A DNA stretch of 51,245 bases from Lachnoclostridium sp. UBA5890 (lineage in GTDB: Bacteria > Bacillota > Clostridia > Lachnospirales > Lachnospiraceae), in NCBI GenBank assembly GCA_002431395.1, contig DJEU01000044.1, forward strand, positions 1-51,245. Direction: 5' to 3'. Position 1 is the stretch's first letter. Each line of letters starts with the position of its first letter. Below the pieces are notes generated by a model. It saw nothing but the letters and a program-made list of their open reading frames with translations. It was not told where the DNA came from and ran no database searches. The translations under genes and the position numbers were made by a program. Shown in pieces: positions 26,382 through 35,315 of this stretch.

Positions 26382-26396
26382 AAGGAGGTTGTTACG

Positions 26397-26741
26397 ATGG
26401 AACAACGGTTAAAAAAATATTTGAAATTTTATGGTGAGACAGCAGACGGAAGCCGGAAGATCGAGGGGGACAAAGGAGAATTTTTGTCGCAGATGCTCAT
26501 ACAGATCGGATTTTTCCAGCATGAGCGGCTGATTCATCTGATTGTTACCGTGCTTTTTGCTATTCTGGCGGTCATTTCGATTCTTGCGAGCCTTTTGATC
26601 CAGGAATGGGCTGTGCTTTTGCTTTGCCTGATGTTTTTTGTGCTATTGATTCCCTACATCCGTCATTACTATATTTTGGAAAATGGCGTGCAGAAACTGT
26701 ATGAATATTATGATCAGATTTATGCAGCAGAGGAGAAGTAA
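26397..26741 (+). CDS. Small two-helix membrane protein of unknown function
   Basis: This is a 114-residue protein with a soluble N-terminus (~1-43), two adjacent membrane segments (~46-68 and ~72-90) and a short Tyr-rich tail. A near-perfect AAAGGAGG ribosome site precedes the ATG and lies at the end of tmcAL, so the two are probably one transcript. The family is not recognised. Confidence 0.8.
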   Translation: MEQRLKKYLKFYGETADGSRKIEGDKGEFLSQMLIQIGFFQHERLIHLIVTVLFAILAVISILASLLIQEWAVLLLCLMFFVLLIPYIRHYYILENGVQKLYEYYDQIYAAEEK

Positions 26742-26746
26742 AAGAG

Positions 26747-26775
26747 TTGCGAAAAGCCAGCAAGTATGCTATGAT
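26747..26775 (+). promoter_or_regulatory. Extended -10 promoter of the chemoreceptor gene
   Basis: TTGCGA (26747-26752), 17 bp and TATGAT (26770-26775) preceded by TGC. Confidence 0.6.
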
Positions 26776-26811
26776 TAAAGTATACATATTTGACTGTGAG
26801 GAGGTTACAGA

Positions 26812-28083
26812 ATGAAGATTAGAGCAAAATTGATCGCAGCAGTGTGCGGAGCCCTTTTATTGGAAGGTGTGGTTTCCTTTTTGGCAGTTTATCTTGGACT
26901 TGGCAAATTTATCGCGCCGGGCGCACTGATTGCATATAGTGTTGTTGTGATTTTGTCGATCATTGCCGGGGCAGCAATTGCGACCGTATTTAGTTTTCGA
27001 TTTGTAAAACGAATGGAAGTTGTGAAAGAACAGTTGACGGCGATGGCAGATCATGACTTGACCTATCAGATCCCGGAAAAGACATTGAAAGTAAAAGATG
27101 AACTTGGTGATATAGCAAGAACATCGGCGAAGACCGCGGAGTCTCTGCGTGAGATGGTTGAGACACTCAATGCGATGCTTTCAGGAATGGACAAAAACAT
27201 TGTTGAGACATCAGAGCGTGCCGATAATCTGTCGGAGAAATTGGAAGGCATGTCGGCTACGACAGAGCAGGTATCTACCGGTCTTATGGAGACGGCGGCA
27301 GCGATGCATGAGTTGGATGTATCCACAGATGAGATTGAAGTGGTTATGAAAGGCGTTGCCAAGCAGGCACAGGAAGGTGCGGAAGAGGCAGAAAAGATCA
27401 ATACCCGTGCATTGGAACTTCAGGAAAATGCGAAGGAATCCAGAAACAATGCAAACCGTGTATTGAAGGGCAATAAAGAGCGTATGGAAGAAGCGATTCA
27501 GGCTTCCAAAAATATCCAGCAGATTCAGGTGCTTACAGAGACCATCCGCAATATCACAAATCAGACGAATCTTCTTGCTATCAATGCTTCCATCGAGGCA
27601 GCGAGAGCCGGCGAGAGTGGACAGGGATTTGCGGTGGTTGCAATGGAAATTACCGATCTTTCGGAGGCTTCCTCGGAGGCAGTTGAAAAGATTCAAAATG
27701 TAGCAGCGACAGTAACAGAGTCCGTAACAAGTTTGATCGAGTGTTCTGAGATCATTCTTGAATTTATCAATACTTCCGTTATGACGGCGTACGGTGATCT
27801 TGTGGAGACCGGAGACCGTTACAAACAGGATGCCGAATATGTCAATGGACTTGTTGAATCCCTGAGCAAAAGCTCGGATCAGATTCTCAGCAGTTTGAAT
27901 GAAATGAATGCGACGATCCGTGATATCACGGCGAAGAGCGATATGGGAGCCAAAGGCAGTGAGACGATTGCAGAGGACACCAATGAAATCGCCCGCAATT
28001 CTTCCGATATCAAAGATCTGGCTTCTTCGACAGGAAACAATTCGATTCATTTGAAAGAATTGGTAGAGCAGTTTACCATCTAA
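26812..28083 (+). CDS. Methyl-accepting chemotaxis protein without an extracellular sensor
   Basis: This is a 423-residue chemoreceptor-like protein. Two membrane segments (~7-30 and ~39-62) are separated by only a few residues, so there is no extracellular ligand domain. A HAMP-like linker follows (~62-115), and then the coiled-coil signalling domain. The hairpin tip NQTNLLAINASIEAARAGES-GQGFAVVAMEI is clear, although the usual VRxLAExS run is replaced by ITDLSEASS. No CheA, CheW or flagellar gene lies in the window. GAGGAGG precedes the start. Confidence 0.9.
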   Translation: MKIRAKLIAAVCGALLLEGVVSFLAVYLGLGKFIAPGALIAYSVVVILSIIAGAAIATVFSFRFVKRMEVVKEQLTAMADHDLTYQIPEKTLKVKDELGDIARTSAKTAESLREMVETLNAMLSGMDKNIVETSERADNLSEKLEGMSATTEQVSTGLMETAAAMHELDVSTDEIEVVMKGVAKQAQEGAEEAEKINTRALELQENAKESRNNANRVLKGNKERMEEAIQASKNIQQIQVLTETIRNITNQTNLLAINASIEAARAGESGQGFAVVAMEITDLSEASSEAVEKIQNVAATVTESVTSLIECSEIILEFINTSVMTAYGDLVETGDRYKQDAEYVNGLVESLSKSSDQILSSLNEMNATIRDITAKSDMGAKGSETIAEDTNEIARNSSDIKDLASSTGNNSIHLKELVEQFTI

Positions 28084-28098
28084 ATAGTAATAGAATGT

Positions 28099-28138
28099 AA
28101 AAAGCAAGTGGCTGCGATAGGGTCACTTGCTTTTTTTA
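28099..28138. terminator. Bidirectional terminator between chemoreceptor and pdp
   Basis: GCAAGTGGC and GTCACTTGC form the stem, with AAAAA before it and T7 after it. It lies between convergent genes and suits both. Confidence 0.88.
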
Positions 28139-28163
28139 ACTTATTTATAACGATTTAGAGAAA

Positions 28164-29468
28164 TCAAGAGATACATTCTTGAATCAATTCCGGTACACTT
28201 CCCGGCACATCCTTGATCTCATAACAGGTTTCCAGATGGCGAATCCCTGCATCAAGAAGTGACTTGTCCGAAGTATACAAAGTGGCAAGCGATTCTCCTG
28301 TTTCCACCTTCTGTCCCAGCTTTTTATGAAGAATGATCCCGGCACATGGATCGATATCGTCCTCTTTTTTGCTGCGCCCGGCACCTAAGATTCCGGTAGC
28401 AGTGCCGACTCCTTCGGTATTAATATAGGTAAGATAACCGGAGCTTGGAGCTTTCAGTTCTGCTTGTACCGGCGAAACCGGGAAGGTTTCCGGTGAGAGG
28501 ATATAGGATGTGTCGCCGCCCTGCATTTTTACCATTTTAACAAAAGTATCAAAAGCTCGTCCGCTTTCCACGCTTTCTTTGGCTTCATTTACTGCTGCTT
28601 CATAAGAAATATTTTTTCCCAATGAGATCATATGGGCGGCAAGAGTGTAGCAGACCGTCATCAGATCTTCCGGTCCATTGCCGTGAAGGGCCTCAATTGC
28701 CTCTTTTACTTCCAAATTGTTGCCGACAGCGAAGCCGAGTGGTTCTTCCATCGAGGTCAATTGTGCGATCGTTTTCTTACCGGCGAGATTTCCAATTGTT
28801 ACCATTTTTTTGGCGAGCTCAAGTGCCTGCTTGCGGTCTTTCATAAAGGCACCATTTCCGGTTGTGACATCAAGGACGATGCAGTCGCTTCCCGAGGCAA
28901 GTTTTTTGCTCATAACGGAAGACGCGATCAATGGGATGCTTTCGACGGTAGCTGTCGCATCACGTAGTGCATAGATTTTTTTGTCTGCCGGTGCAAGGTC
29001 CGCCGTCTGGCCATTGACACAGATGCCGGTTTTCTTTACGGCATCGAAAAAGGCGTCGGTCGAAAGATCGGTGTGAAAACCGGGAATGGATTCCAGCTTA
29101 TCGATGGTTCCGCCGGTAAATCCCAGTCCGCGACCACTCATTTTGGCAATCGGAATGCCGCAGGAGGCCGCAATCGGCCCAATGATAAGAGTTGTCTTGT
29201 CGCCAACACCGCCGGTGCTGTGTTTGTCCACTTTGATGCCGTCGATCGCGGAGAGATCATTGATCGTACCCGAGTCGCGCATTGCCAGCGTCATCGTCGT
29301 CAATTCTCGGTCATTTAGCCCTTCATAACAGATTGCCATCAGCATGGCAGACATCTGATAATCCGGGATATCGCCTTTGGTAAAGCCATCGATCATACCA
29401 CGGATGCTTTCGTCGGAGAGTTCTTTCCCATTTTTTTTATCGTGAATTAAATCTACAAATCGTTCCAT
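28164..29468 (-). CDS. pdp: Pyrimidine-nucleoside phosphorylase
   Basis: This enzyme splits uridine, deoxyuridine or thymidine with phosphate to release the base and (deoxy)ribose-1-phosphate for salvage. It has 434 residues, the normal length. The phosphate site KHSTGGVGDKTTL, the signature SGRGLGFTGGTIDKLESIPG and the C-terminal glycine-rich domain are present. The start at 29468 has AAGGAGG with good spacing. Its own extended -10 promoter lies at 29502-29510, and a structured element copy lies farther upstream. No other deo gene is adjacent. Confidence 0.93.
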   Translation of the reverse strand: MERFVDLIHDKKNGKELSDESIRGMIDGFTKGDIPDYQMSAMLMAICYEGLNDRELTTMTLAMRDSGTINDLSAIDGIKVDKHSTGGVGDKTTLIIGPIAASCGIPIAKMSGRGLGFTGGTIDKLESIPGFHTDLSTDAFFDAVKKTGICVNGQTADLAPADKKIYALRDATATVESIPLIASSVMSKKLASGSDCIVLDVTTGNGAFMKDRKQALELAKKMVTIGNLAGKKTIAQLTSMEEPLGFAVGNNLEVKEAIEALHGNGPEDLMTVCYTLAAHMISLGKNISYEAAVNEAKESVESGRAFDTFVKMVKMQGGDTSYILSPETFPVSPVQAELKAPSSGYLTYINTEGVGTATGILGAGRSKKEDDIDPCAGIILHKKLGQKVETGESLATLYTSDKSLLDAGIRHLETCYEIKDVPGSVPELIQECIS

Positions 29469-29501
29469 AAGTAAACCTCCTTGCAAAGTCTTCTATAATC
29501 A

Positions 29502-29534
29502 AGTATAGCATATTTGGGAAAAATATGGTATACT
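29502..29534. promoter_or_regulatory. Divergent extended -10 promoters for pdp and putP
   Basis: On the minus strand TGC-TATACT (29502-29510) serves pdp. On the plus strand TGG-TATACT (TATACT at 29529-29534) points toward the structured element and putP. Neither has a good -35, as allowed for extended -10 promoters. Confidence 0.5.
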
Positions 29535-29565
29535 TAAGGTAATAATATTTTGGGGTGGATTTTTC

Positions 29566-29735
29566 GGCCCTAATGACGAATTGCTTCGTTGCTTATGCAA
29601 CTCCCGCAATTCTACAAACATTCGGATTTCGCTTCTTTGCTACGCAAATAGCTACATCCTCATGTTTGGCGGGTCTCAAGGTCAACCACGCTCTCGTGCA
29701 AGCACGAGCGTTGGTTTGACTTTTCGACCCTATCT
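29566..29735 (-). repeat. Structured intergenic element, copy 1 (short form)
   Basis: This copy is about 165 bp. GAATTGC (29578-29584) pairs with GCAATTC around an inner GTTGC/GCAAC stem. CAAACAT pairs with ATGTTTG. GGGTC pairs with GACCC around a hairpin whose CTCGTGC and GCACGAG arms carry an AA loop (TT on the minus strand). Compared with copies 2 and 3 the long central stem is replaced by a shorter sequence. It lies between pdp (minus) and putP (plus). The strand is given as minus by analogy with copy 2. Confidence 0.8.
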
Positions 29736-29758
29736 ATAAATTACAAAGGAGTTTATTT

Positions 29759-31312
29759 ATGTCAACATCATCAATTATCATTCTTGCAGCATTCGTGGTA
29801 TATCTGCTCTTTATGATTGTCATCGGAGTATTTTCCATGAAGAGGACAAACAATACCGAGGATTATTTCCTTGGTGGCCGTGGATTAAATGGCTGGGTAG
29901 CTGCGCTGTCTGCACAGGCTTCCGACATGAGCGGATGGCTTCTTATGGGACTGCCGGGATCCATTTATGCATTGGGAACCGGTCAGGCGTGGATCGCAAT
30001 CGGTCTGTTCCTTGGAACCGTAGCCAACTGGCTTTTCATTTCCAAGAGACTGCGCCGTTATACGATCGTGGCAAACAATTCATTGACACTTCCGGAATTT
30101 TTGGAAAACCGTTATCACGACAAAAAACGTGTATTGTTGTTTATCTCGTCTCTTGTGATCGTTGTGTTCTTCCTCGTTTATACAGCTTCTGCGCTGGCTT
30201 CCGGAGGAAAATTGTTTAGTTCTGTATTTGGTGTGGATTATCATGTCGCACTTGCCATCGGAGCAGGAGTTATCTTGATCTACACATTTCTTGGCGGATT
30301 TTTGGCCGTGTGCTTTACCGATTTCGTTCAGGGAATGTTGATGCTCGTCGGACTTCTGGTTGTTCCTATCGTGGCATATGGCCTTGTGAGCAGCGATTTT
30401 GCTCCGCAGCTGACGGCGACACTGAGCGGAACCGGCATTGCTTATGATGATTACTTGAGTTTGTTTTCCAATGGAGGAAAACCATATACTTTTGTAGATA
30501 TTATCTCCCAGCTGGCATGGGGACTTGGATATTGTGGAATGCCTCATATTCTCGTGCGTTTCATGGCAGTGAAGAGTGAAAAAGAATTAAAGAAATCCAG
30601 TGTGATCGCGATTATCTGGGTAGCGATTTCGCTTGTTGCCGCATGCTTTATCGGTGTGGTCGGAAGAGCATTTCTTGGGGCAGACCAGATCCTTGGAACC
30701 GCCGGACAGGCATCTTCCGAGAGTGTATTTATTGAAATGATCAACAAAGTATTTACGCATCACCTTGGCGTGCCGTTTATCGGAGGAATCTTCCTTTGCG
30801 GAATCCTTGCGGCGATCATGTCTACGGCAGATTCCCAGCTGCTCGTATGTGCCTCTTCCGTGTCCAAGGACATTTATAAAAATGTGATGCGTCCGGAAGC
30901 AGAGGAGCAGAAAGTGTTGAAAGTCAGCCGTATTACCGTGCTTGTGATCGCTGTAATTGCTTTCTTCATTGCTTGGAATCCGGAAAGCAGTATTATGAAT
31001 CTGGTATCGGATGCGTGGGCTGGTCTCGGTTCGGCGTTTGGTCCGATCGTAGTATGTTCCTTGTTCTGGAAACGTACAAACTTTGCCGGAGCAGTAGCAG
31101 GTATTATTTCCGGAGGTTTGACCGTACTTATTTGGGATTATATTCCGTTGGTTGGCGGACAGACGATTGCGGCAGCGACAGGCATTTATTCCCTGCTCGT
31201 CGGATTCTTTATCAGTCTTGCATGCATTGTGATCGCAAGTCTTTGTACGAAAGCACCATCGGAAGAAATTTTGGTCGAATTTAACAAAGTTAGTAGTGAA
31301 AATTTCGAATAA
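29759..31312 (+). CDS. putP: Sodium/proline symporter
   Basis: This is a sodium:solute symporter of the SSS family, 517 residues, with about 13 membrane helices. The sodium-site segment AQASDMSGWLLMGLPG and the FLGGFLAVCFTDFVQG segment are diagnostic of PutP. It imports proline coupled to sodium. An AAAGGAG site precedes the ATG. The 5' region contains copy 1 of the structured element. Confidence 0.93.
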   Translation: MSTSSIIILAAFVVYLLFMIVIGVFSMKRTNNTEDYFLGGRGLNGWVAALSAQASDMSGWLLMGLPGSIYALGTGQAWIAIGLFLGTVANWLFISKRLRRYTIVANNSLTLPEFLENRYHDKKRVLLFISSLVIVVFFLVYTASALASGGKLFSSVFGVDYHVALAIGAGVILIYTFLGGFLAVCFTDFVQGMLMLVGLLVVPIVAYGLVSSDFAPQLTATLSGTGIAYDDYLSLFSNGGKPYTFVDIISQLAWGLGYCGMPHILVRFMAVKSEKELKKSSVIAIIWVAISLVAACFIGVVGRAFLGADQILGTAGQASSESVFIEMINKVFTHHLGVPFIGGIFLCGILAAIMSTADSQLLVCASSVSKDIYKNVMRPEAEEQKVLKVSRITVLVIAVIAFFIAWNPESSIMNLVSDAWAGLGSAFGPIVVCSLFWKRTNFAGAVAGIISGGLTVLIWDYIPLVGGQTIAAATGIYSLLVGFFISLACIVIASLCTKAPSEEILVEFNKVSSENFE

Positions 31313-31329
31313 TTTAACAAAATCTTAGG

Positions 31330-31358
31330 TTGATTTTTCGGGGCAAAAGGTATAAAAT
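31330..31358 (+). promoter_or_regulatory. Promoter of the CPA2 antiporter gene
   Basis: TTGATT (31330-31335), a 17-bp spacer and TAAAAT (31353-31358) lie just upstream of the palindromic element, which would therefore be in the mRNA leader. Confidence 0.5.
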
Positions 31359-31392
31359 GACTAATGGTCGAAAAAGAATAAGTTACTTGAAA

Positions 31393-31485
31393 GGTAACTA
31401 TTAGGCTCAATGTGCAGAAAACAATGTCTTTTACGTGCAAGCACGACAATCCATTGTTTTCACACATCGAACCTGAATAGTTACC
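31393..31485. repeat. 93-bp palindromic element with GTAACTATT ends
   Basis: The outer arms GGTAACTATTAGG and CCTGAATAGTTACC continue inward through ATGTG/CACAT and GAAAACAATG/CATTGTTTTC to an apical hairpin GTGC-AA-GCAC. It shares its ends with the 52-bp element at 43774-43825. It lies in the probable leader of the antiporter gene and ends 34 bp before the ATG. Confidence 0.85.
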
Positions 31486-31519
31486 GGGAAAATTTTATAC
31501 GTTGATTGGAGGATTTAAA

Positions 31520-32749
31520 ATGGAAGAATATGGATATCTTTTATTTATCGCCATCGTACTGATTAGTACAAAATGCCTCGGTCTTGTGACAAAACGGTTC
31601 CACATGCCGCAAGTAGTGGGGGCTCTTGTAGCCGGTTTGATTATCGGACCTGCCTGCCTGAATCTTTCGTCCATTATGCTGGTTGGAGAATCCAATTCTA
31701 TGATTCACAGCCTTTCCGAAATTGGAGTTATCGTATTGATGTTCTCCGCCGGACTTGAGACAGACATACAGAAGCTGAAAAAGAGTGGACTTGCTTCGCT
31801 GGTGATCGCATTGCTCGGTGTTATCGTTCCTTGTATCGGTGGTGCCTTGATTGCTCACTTTTTCACAGATTCTACAGGAATCACAGCAGAAGCGGCAATG
31901 TACCGCAATATATTTATCGGTGTTATCTTAACAGCGACTTCCGTTAGTATTACGGTGGAAACGCTTCGAGAAATGGGAAAACTCAGTACAGATGCCGGAA
32001 ATGCAATTCTCGGTGCCGCAGTTATTGATGATGTCCTTGGTATCATTGCCTTGACGATCATTACAACGCTCGGAGGACAGAATGGCGGCGGTGAGACCCC
32101 AAGTATTGGACTCGTCCTGCTGAAGATCGTATTGTTCTTTGTATTTGCGATTGTAGTTGCCTTTGTATTTGGTAAATTGTATTATAAATGGACAGAAAAT
32201 GCTGCTCCACAGAGAAGATACGGAATTATGGCACTTGCATTCTGCTTGCTGTTTGCCTTTGCTTCCGAATATTTCTTTGGCGTAGCCGATATTACAGGTG
32301 CTTATGTTGCCGGTTTGGCGATTTCTGTAAGCCCTAAGATTGAATACATAAGTAAACGTGTAGAGACTGTTTCTTACATGTTCTTGTCCCCGATCTTCTT
32401 CGCCAGCATCGGTTTGGAAGTAGTTCTTCCGAAGATGACCGGAAAGATCATCGTGTTCTCGGTACTCCTTTGTATCGTAGCCGTGCTTAGTAAAGTAATT
32501 GGATGTGGACTTGGTGCAAAACTGATGCGATATACATCAAAAGAAAGCCTTCAGATTGGTGTCGGTATGATCTCACGTGGTGAGGTTGCCTTGATCGTAG
32601 CCAGCAAAGGTATGGCAGTCGGTTTGATGTCACAGGATCTGTATGGACCGGTGATCATCACGGTAGTTATTACAACGATTGTTACACCAATTCTTTTGAA
32701 AGTAGTATTCAATGAAAAAGAAGACAAAGTACCGCAGAAAGCTGCATAA
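31520..32749 (+). CDS. CPA2-family cation/proton antiporter
   Basis: This is a monovalent cation:proton antiporter of 409 residues with about 12 membrane helices. The family segments QVVGALVAGLIIGPACL, LMFSAGLETD, the ion-binding AAVIDDVLGII (paired Asp) and GMISRGEVALIV are present. It lacks the C-terminal TrkA-N domain seen in KefB/KefC. The start at 31520 has TTGGAGGA upstream. It would help control cytoplasmic pH or sodium and potassium; the ion is not determined by sequence. Confidence 0.9.
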   Translation: MEEYGYLLFIAIVLISTKCLGLVTKRFHMPQVVGALVAGLIIGPACLNLSSIMLVGESNSMIHSLSEIGVIVLMFSAGLETDIQKLKKSGLASLVIALLGVIVPCIGGALIAHFFTDSTGITAEAAMYRNIFIGVILTATSVSITVETLREMGKLSTDAGNAILGAAVIDDVLGIIALTIITTLGGQNGGGETPSIGLVLLKIVLFFVFAIVVAFVFGKLYYKWTENAAPQRRYGIMALAFCLLFAFASEYFFGVADITGAYVAGLAISVSPKIEYISKRVETVSYMFLSPIFFASIGLEVVLPKMTGKIIVFSVLLCIVAVLSKVIGCGLGAKLMRYTSKESLQIGVGMISRGEVALIVASKGMAVGLMSQDLYGPVIITVVITTIVTPILLKVVFNEKEDKVPQKAA

Positions 32750-32761
32750 ATTCTTAGTAAA

Positions 32762-32797
32762 AAGAAGCCTGCATGGGGAATTCCTATGCAGGCTTTA
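32762..32797. terminator. Bidirectional terminator between antiporter gene and the minus-strand envelope group
   Basis: AAGCCTGCAT and ATGCAGGCTT pair around GG-AATT-CC. The A-rich left flank gives a CTTCTTTTT tract on the minus strand; the plus-strand T-tract is short. Confidence 0.75.
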
Positions 32798-32816
32798 GCT
32801 TTAAATATATTATTTT

Positions 32817-33278
32817 TTATTGTCCGGCTTTTTTCAAAGCTTTGAGTTTCATTTTCTGGAAGAATCCCATCTTTTCCGGCTGCTGCAATAAGTTATTGCG
32901 GGAACCTTTTACATCCATGATATAAATACCACTTAAAACGACTTTCAATTCTTTCTTTACCGGAAGCAGAGGGAAAATCTTTTCGTCACACATCAATGTC
33001 ATGATTCTTGGACCAATTTTTGCTTTTACAACCGGGATTTTGGATCCGCGGAGATATTTTGGTGTGTTGTCTACGATCATTTTCGGAAGTCCGGCTTCTT
33101 TTAATTTCATCCTTTTCTTGTCAATGACCAGGATCGAAGCAATCTGTGATGCTTCTTTCATCTGTTCCTGCGATGCTTCCTGCTTTGCCTGAAGTTTCTT
33201 TCCAACAATAGATAAAACAATAAATACGATAATGAGTACGGCAAGGATAATACCCATTACGATCAATGCGGTTTTCAT
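32817..33278 (-). CDS. Membrane-anchored protein of unknown function
   Basis: This is a 153-residue protein with one N-terminal membrane segment (~5-26), a short Gln/Glu-rich coiled-coil-like stretch (~28-45) and a soluble domain of ~100 residues. It contains VVKAKIGPRIMTLMCDEKIFPLLPV and a basic C-terminus. The family is not recognised. It lies 90 bp downstream of plsC on the same strand and is probably the last gene of that group. Confidence 0.75.
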   Translation of the reverse strand: MKTALIVMGIILAVLIIVFIVLSIVGKKLQAKQEASQEQMKEASQIASILVIDKKRMKLKEAGLPKMIVDNTPKYLRGSKIPVVKAKIGPRIMTLMCDEKIFPLLPVKKELKVVLSGIYIMDVKGSRNNLLQQPEKMGFFQKMKLKALKKAGQ

Positions 33279-33368
33279 AATTATGGTTACCTCACTTTTT
33301 CTAAATTTGGCATAGATTTGAGATGCCTAAGTATTATATTAACATTTTTTATACGATTGTGCAAGAAG

Positions 33369-34091
33369 TTACTTGTCATACATCTGCTGAATAATATTTT
33401 GAACATAAGCACCGATGTGTTTTTTGTCGTCGCCTTCGAGCTGATCCGGGTAAACCGGTGCACCGTATTCGATGTAAATGTCGCCGCCATGAATCCAAGG
33501 AAGATGATTTTCCATGATTTCTTCGGTTCCCTTAATGCAGACAGGAATAATAGGAACTTTCGTCTTTGTAGCAATCTTCATGCTTCCTTCTTTAAAAGGA
33601 AGAAGAGTATCAGTGGCATTACGGGTTCCCTCCGGCGCAATATATATCGAATATCCATCTTTTATCAATGAAATGGCATTCAGGATCACACCCATATTCT
33701 GCTTCATATTGCCACGGTCCATAAATAAGCAGTTCAGGAAATACATCCATTGTGCGATCATTGGAAATTTCTTGATCTCAATCTTGGAAATAAAGGCAAC
33801 CTGTACATGCTGCGATGCGATCGAGGAGTACGCCAGCAGAATGTCATAAAAGCTGCGGTGATTGGCGGCAAACATAACCGGTGTGTCTCTTGGAATATTT
33901 TCCAGTCCCTTGATGTGTCTTTTGCATCCGGAGACAAACATGGCTACGTTGAAGGCAATCCGTACAATGCGGATGGCAAAAGCGGCCGCTGCTTTTTCGT
34001 TGATTTTACGTACCACGCATTCGATCAGGAGAAGTGGAATGCTGATGATACATACAAGTAGATACAGTAAAACGATTAATATGGTTCTCAT
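33369..34091 (-). CDS. plsC: 1-acyl-sn-glycerol-3-phosphate acyltransferase
   Basis: This enzyme makes phosphatidic acid from lysophosphatidic acid. It has 240 residues. An N-terminal membrane segment is followed by the catalytic HX4D motif NHRSFYD and the substrate-binding APEGTR motif, then the conserved VPIIPVCIKG segment. AAAGGA precedes the start. It lies 20 bp after vanY, so the two are likely cotranscribed, although their products act at different steps of envelope synthesis. Confidence 0.92.
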   Translation of the reverse strand: MRTILIVLLYLLVCIISIPLLLIECVVRKINEKAAAAFAIRIVRIAFNVAMFVSGCKRHIKGLENIPRDTPVMFAANHRSFYDILLAYSSIASQHVQVAFISKIEIKKFPMIAQWMYFLNCLFMDRGNMKQNMGVILNAISLIKDGYSIYIAPEGTRNATDTLLPFKEGSMKIATKTKVPIIPVCIKGTEEIMENHLPWIHGGDIYIEYGAPVYPDQLEGDDKKHIGAYVQNIIQQMYDK

Positions 34092-34111
34092 TTGCTATAT
34101 TATCCTTTCTT

Positions 34112-35239
34112 TCATTCATTTGACGGATTTATGGGAGCAGAAGATTCTTCTGCAGGCGGGTTTGTCGCTACCGGTGGCTCGGTAGGAGCCGGCGTCGGTG
34201 AATCCGTTGCCGCTGGAGCCGAGGAGACGATAGGTGGATTTGTCGGCACTGGCACAGAAGAAGCAGCGGGGGCTTTTTTTGGTGCCTTCGTGCTTTTCGG
34301 TTTTGCACTGCTTTTTGCCTTCTTGTCTTTTTTGTCCTTTTTCTCTTCTTTTGGTTTCTTTGTCGGCTTTGGAGTTGCATAAACGACAGAATCCGGATCT
34401 TCTACATCCACGCCGGTTTCCGGTTTGCTGCTGTCCTCCATATCCTTTAAAGTAACACCATAATATTCTTCTAATGTCAGATTGTTTTTATATAAATACG
34501 CGGCGACAGTCGTTCCGACATAGCGGATGTGCCATGGTTCGTAACTGTAACCGGTAATTTTTTCCTTATCATAAGGATAACGGATGATAAATCCATATTC
34601 GTGACAATGTTTGGCAAGCCATTTTCCTTCTTTGGTATCGCCAAAACTCTGGTCGAGCCGGTAACTTACACTTTGGGCGGAGACGTCAATTGTAAGCCCG
34701 GTCTGATGCTCGCTGCTTCCCGGCATCGCGGAGACGGCATCAGTAGCTGCTTTTCCGCGGGTGGCGACATTTCGATCATAAATTTCTTTTTGTCTTGCAT
34801 AAGAACGATATCCGGAAACACCGTATAGTTTGATGCCCTTTTTCTCGGCTGCCGCAAATAGCTTTTCCAATGCTGTCGCAGCAATTTTCCGCATTTTTCT
34901 CTTGTCATTGACATAGGAAAAACTGAAATCAACATTGGGAACCACCAGATTTTTAGGAATATAGGTGGAAGGAAGAAGGTATTTGCGATTCACTAAAACG
35001 GTTGTACTGCTTGGAATGGTGTCCAAAGGAACCGTTTCGTTATCTGCCAATATAGAGTCCAAATTCTCAGGCAAAAGAGAATCCTCCTCTTCTTCGTCTT
35101 CATTATTATAATAATATTCATAAGTATCGGAATTATTCGTTTGACTGGTATGCTGCGGCTTCCGGAAACGAACCACCACGATTCCGGCGGCCACAACGAG
35201 AAAGAGTATAATCCCGGTCAGTAATACACGTTTTTTCAT
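34112..35239 (-). CDS. VanY-type D-alanyl-D-alanine carboxypeptidase with a Lys/Pro-rich tail
   Basis: This is a membrane-anchored M15 peptidase that removes the terminal D-Ala of peptidoglycan peptides, 375 residues. One N-terminal membrane segment (~5-23) and an acidic, Tyr/Asn-rich spacer precede the catalytic domain (~120-275). Zinc and catalytic motifs SSEHQTGLTIDV and EPWHIRYVG are intact, with SGYRSYARQ before them. The last ~100 residues are low complexity, first Lys-rich and then Pro/Ala/Ser/Thr-rich, a likely cell-wall-binding tail. The start at 35239 has CCAGGAGG upstream. A strong minus promoter lies at 35529-35557, so the leader contains copy 2 of the structured element. Confidence 0.9.
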   Translation of the reverse strand: MKKRVLLTGIILFLVVAAGIVVVRFRKPQHTSQTNNSDTYEYYYNNEDEEEEDSLLPENLDSILADNETVPLDTIPSSTTVLVNRKYLLPSTYIPKNLVVPNVDFSFSYVNDKRKMRKIAATALEKLFAAAEKKGIKLYGVSGYRSYARQKEIYDRNVATRGKAATDAVSAMPGSSEHQTGLTIDVSAQSVSYRLDQSFGDTKEGKWLAKHCHEYGFIIRYPYDKEKITGYSYEPWHIRYVGTTVAAYLYKNNLTLEEYYGVTLKDMEDSSKPETGVDVEDPDSVVYATPKPTKKPKEEKKDKKDKKAKSSAKPKSTKAPKKAPAASSVPVPTNPPIVSSAPAATDSPTPAPTEPPVATNPPAEESSAPINPSNE

Positions 35240-35275
35240 GAGTGCCTCCTGGTATGACCCTGATCCGATGTCGGC

Positions 35276-35315
35276 GACATCAACGAATTGTGATGCCATA
35301 GACATCAACGAATTG
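35276..35315. repeat. 15-bp direct repeat at the vanY-side edge of structured element copy 2
   Basis: GACATCAACGAATTG occurs at 35276-35290 and again at 35301-35315. The second copy is the proper start of the element; the first looks like a partial duplication. GATGTC-GGC-GACATC (35267-35281) is a perfect dyad. Confidence 0.8.
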
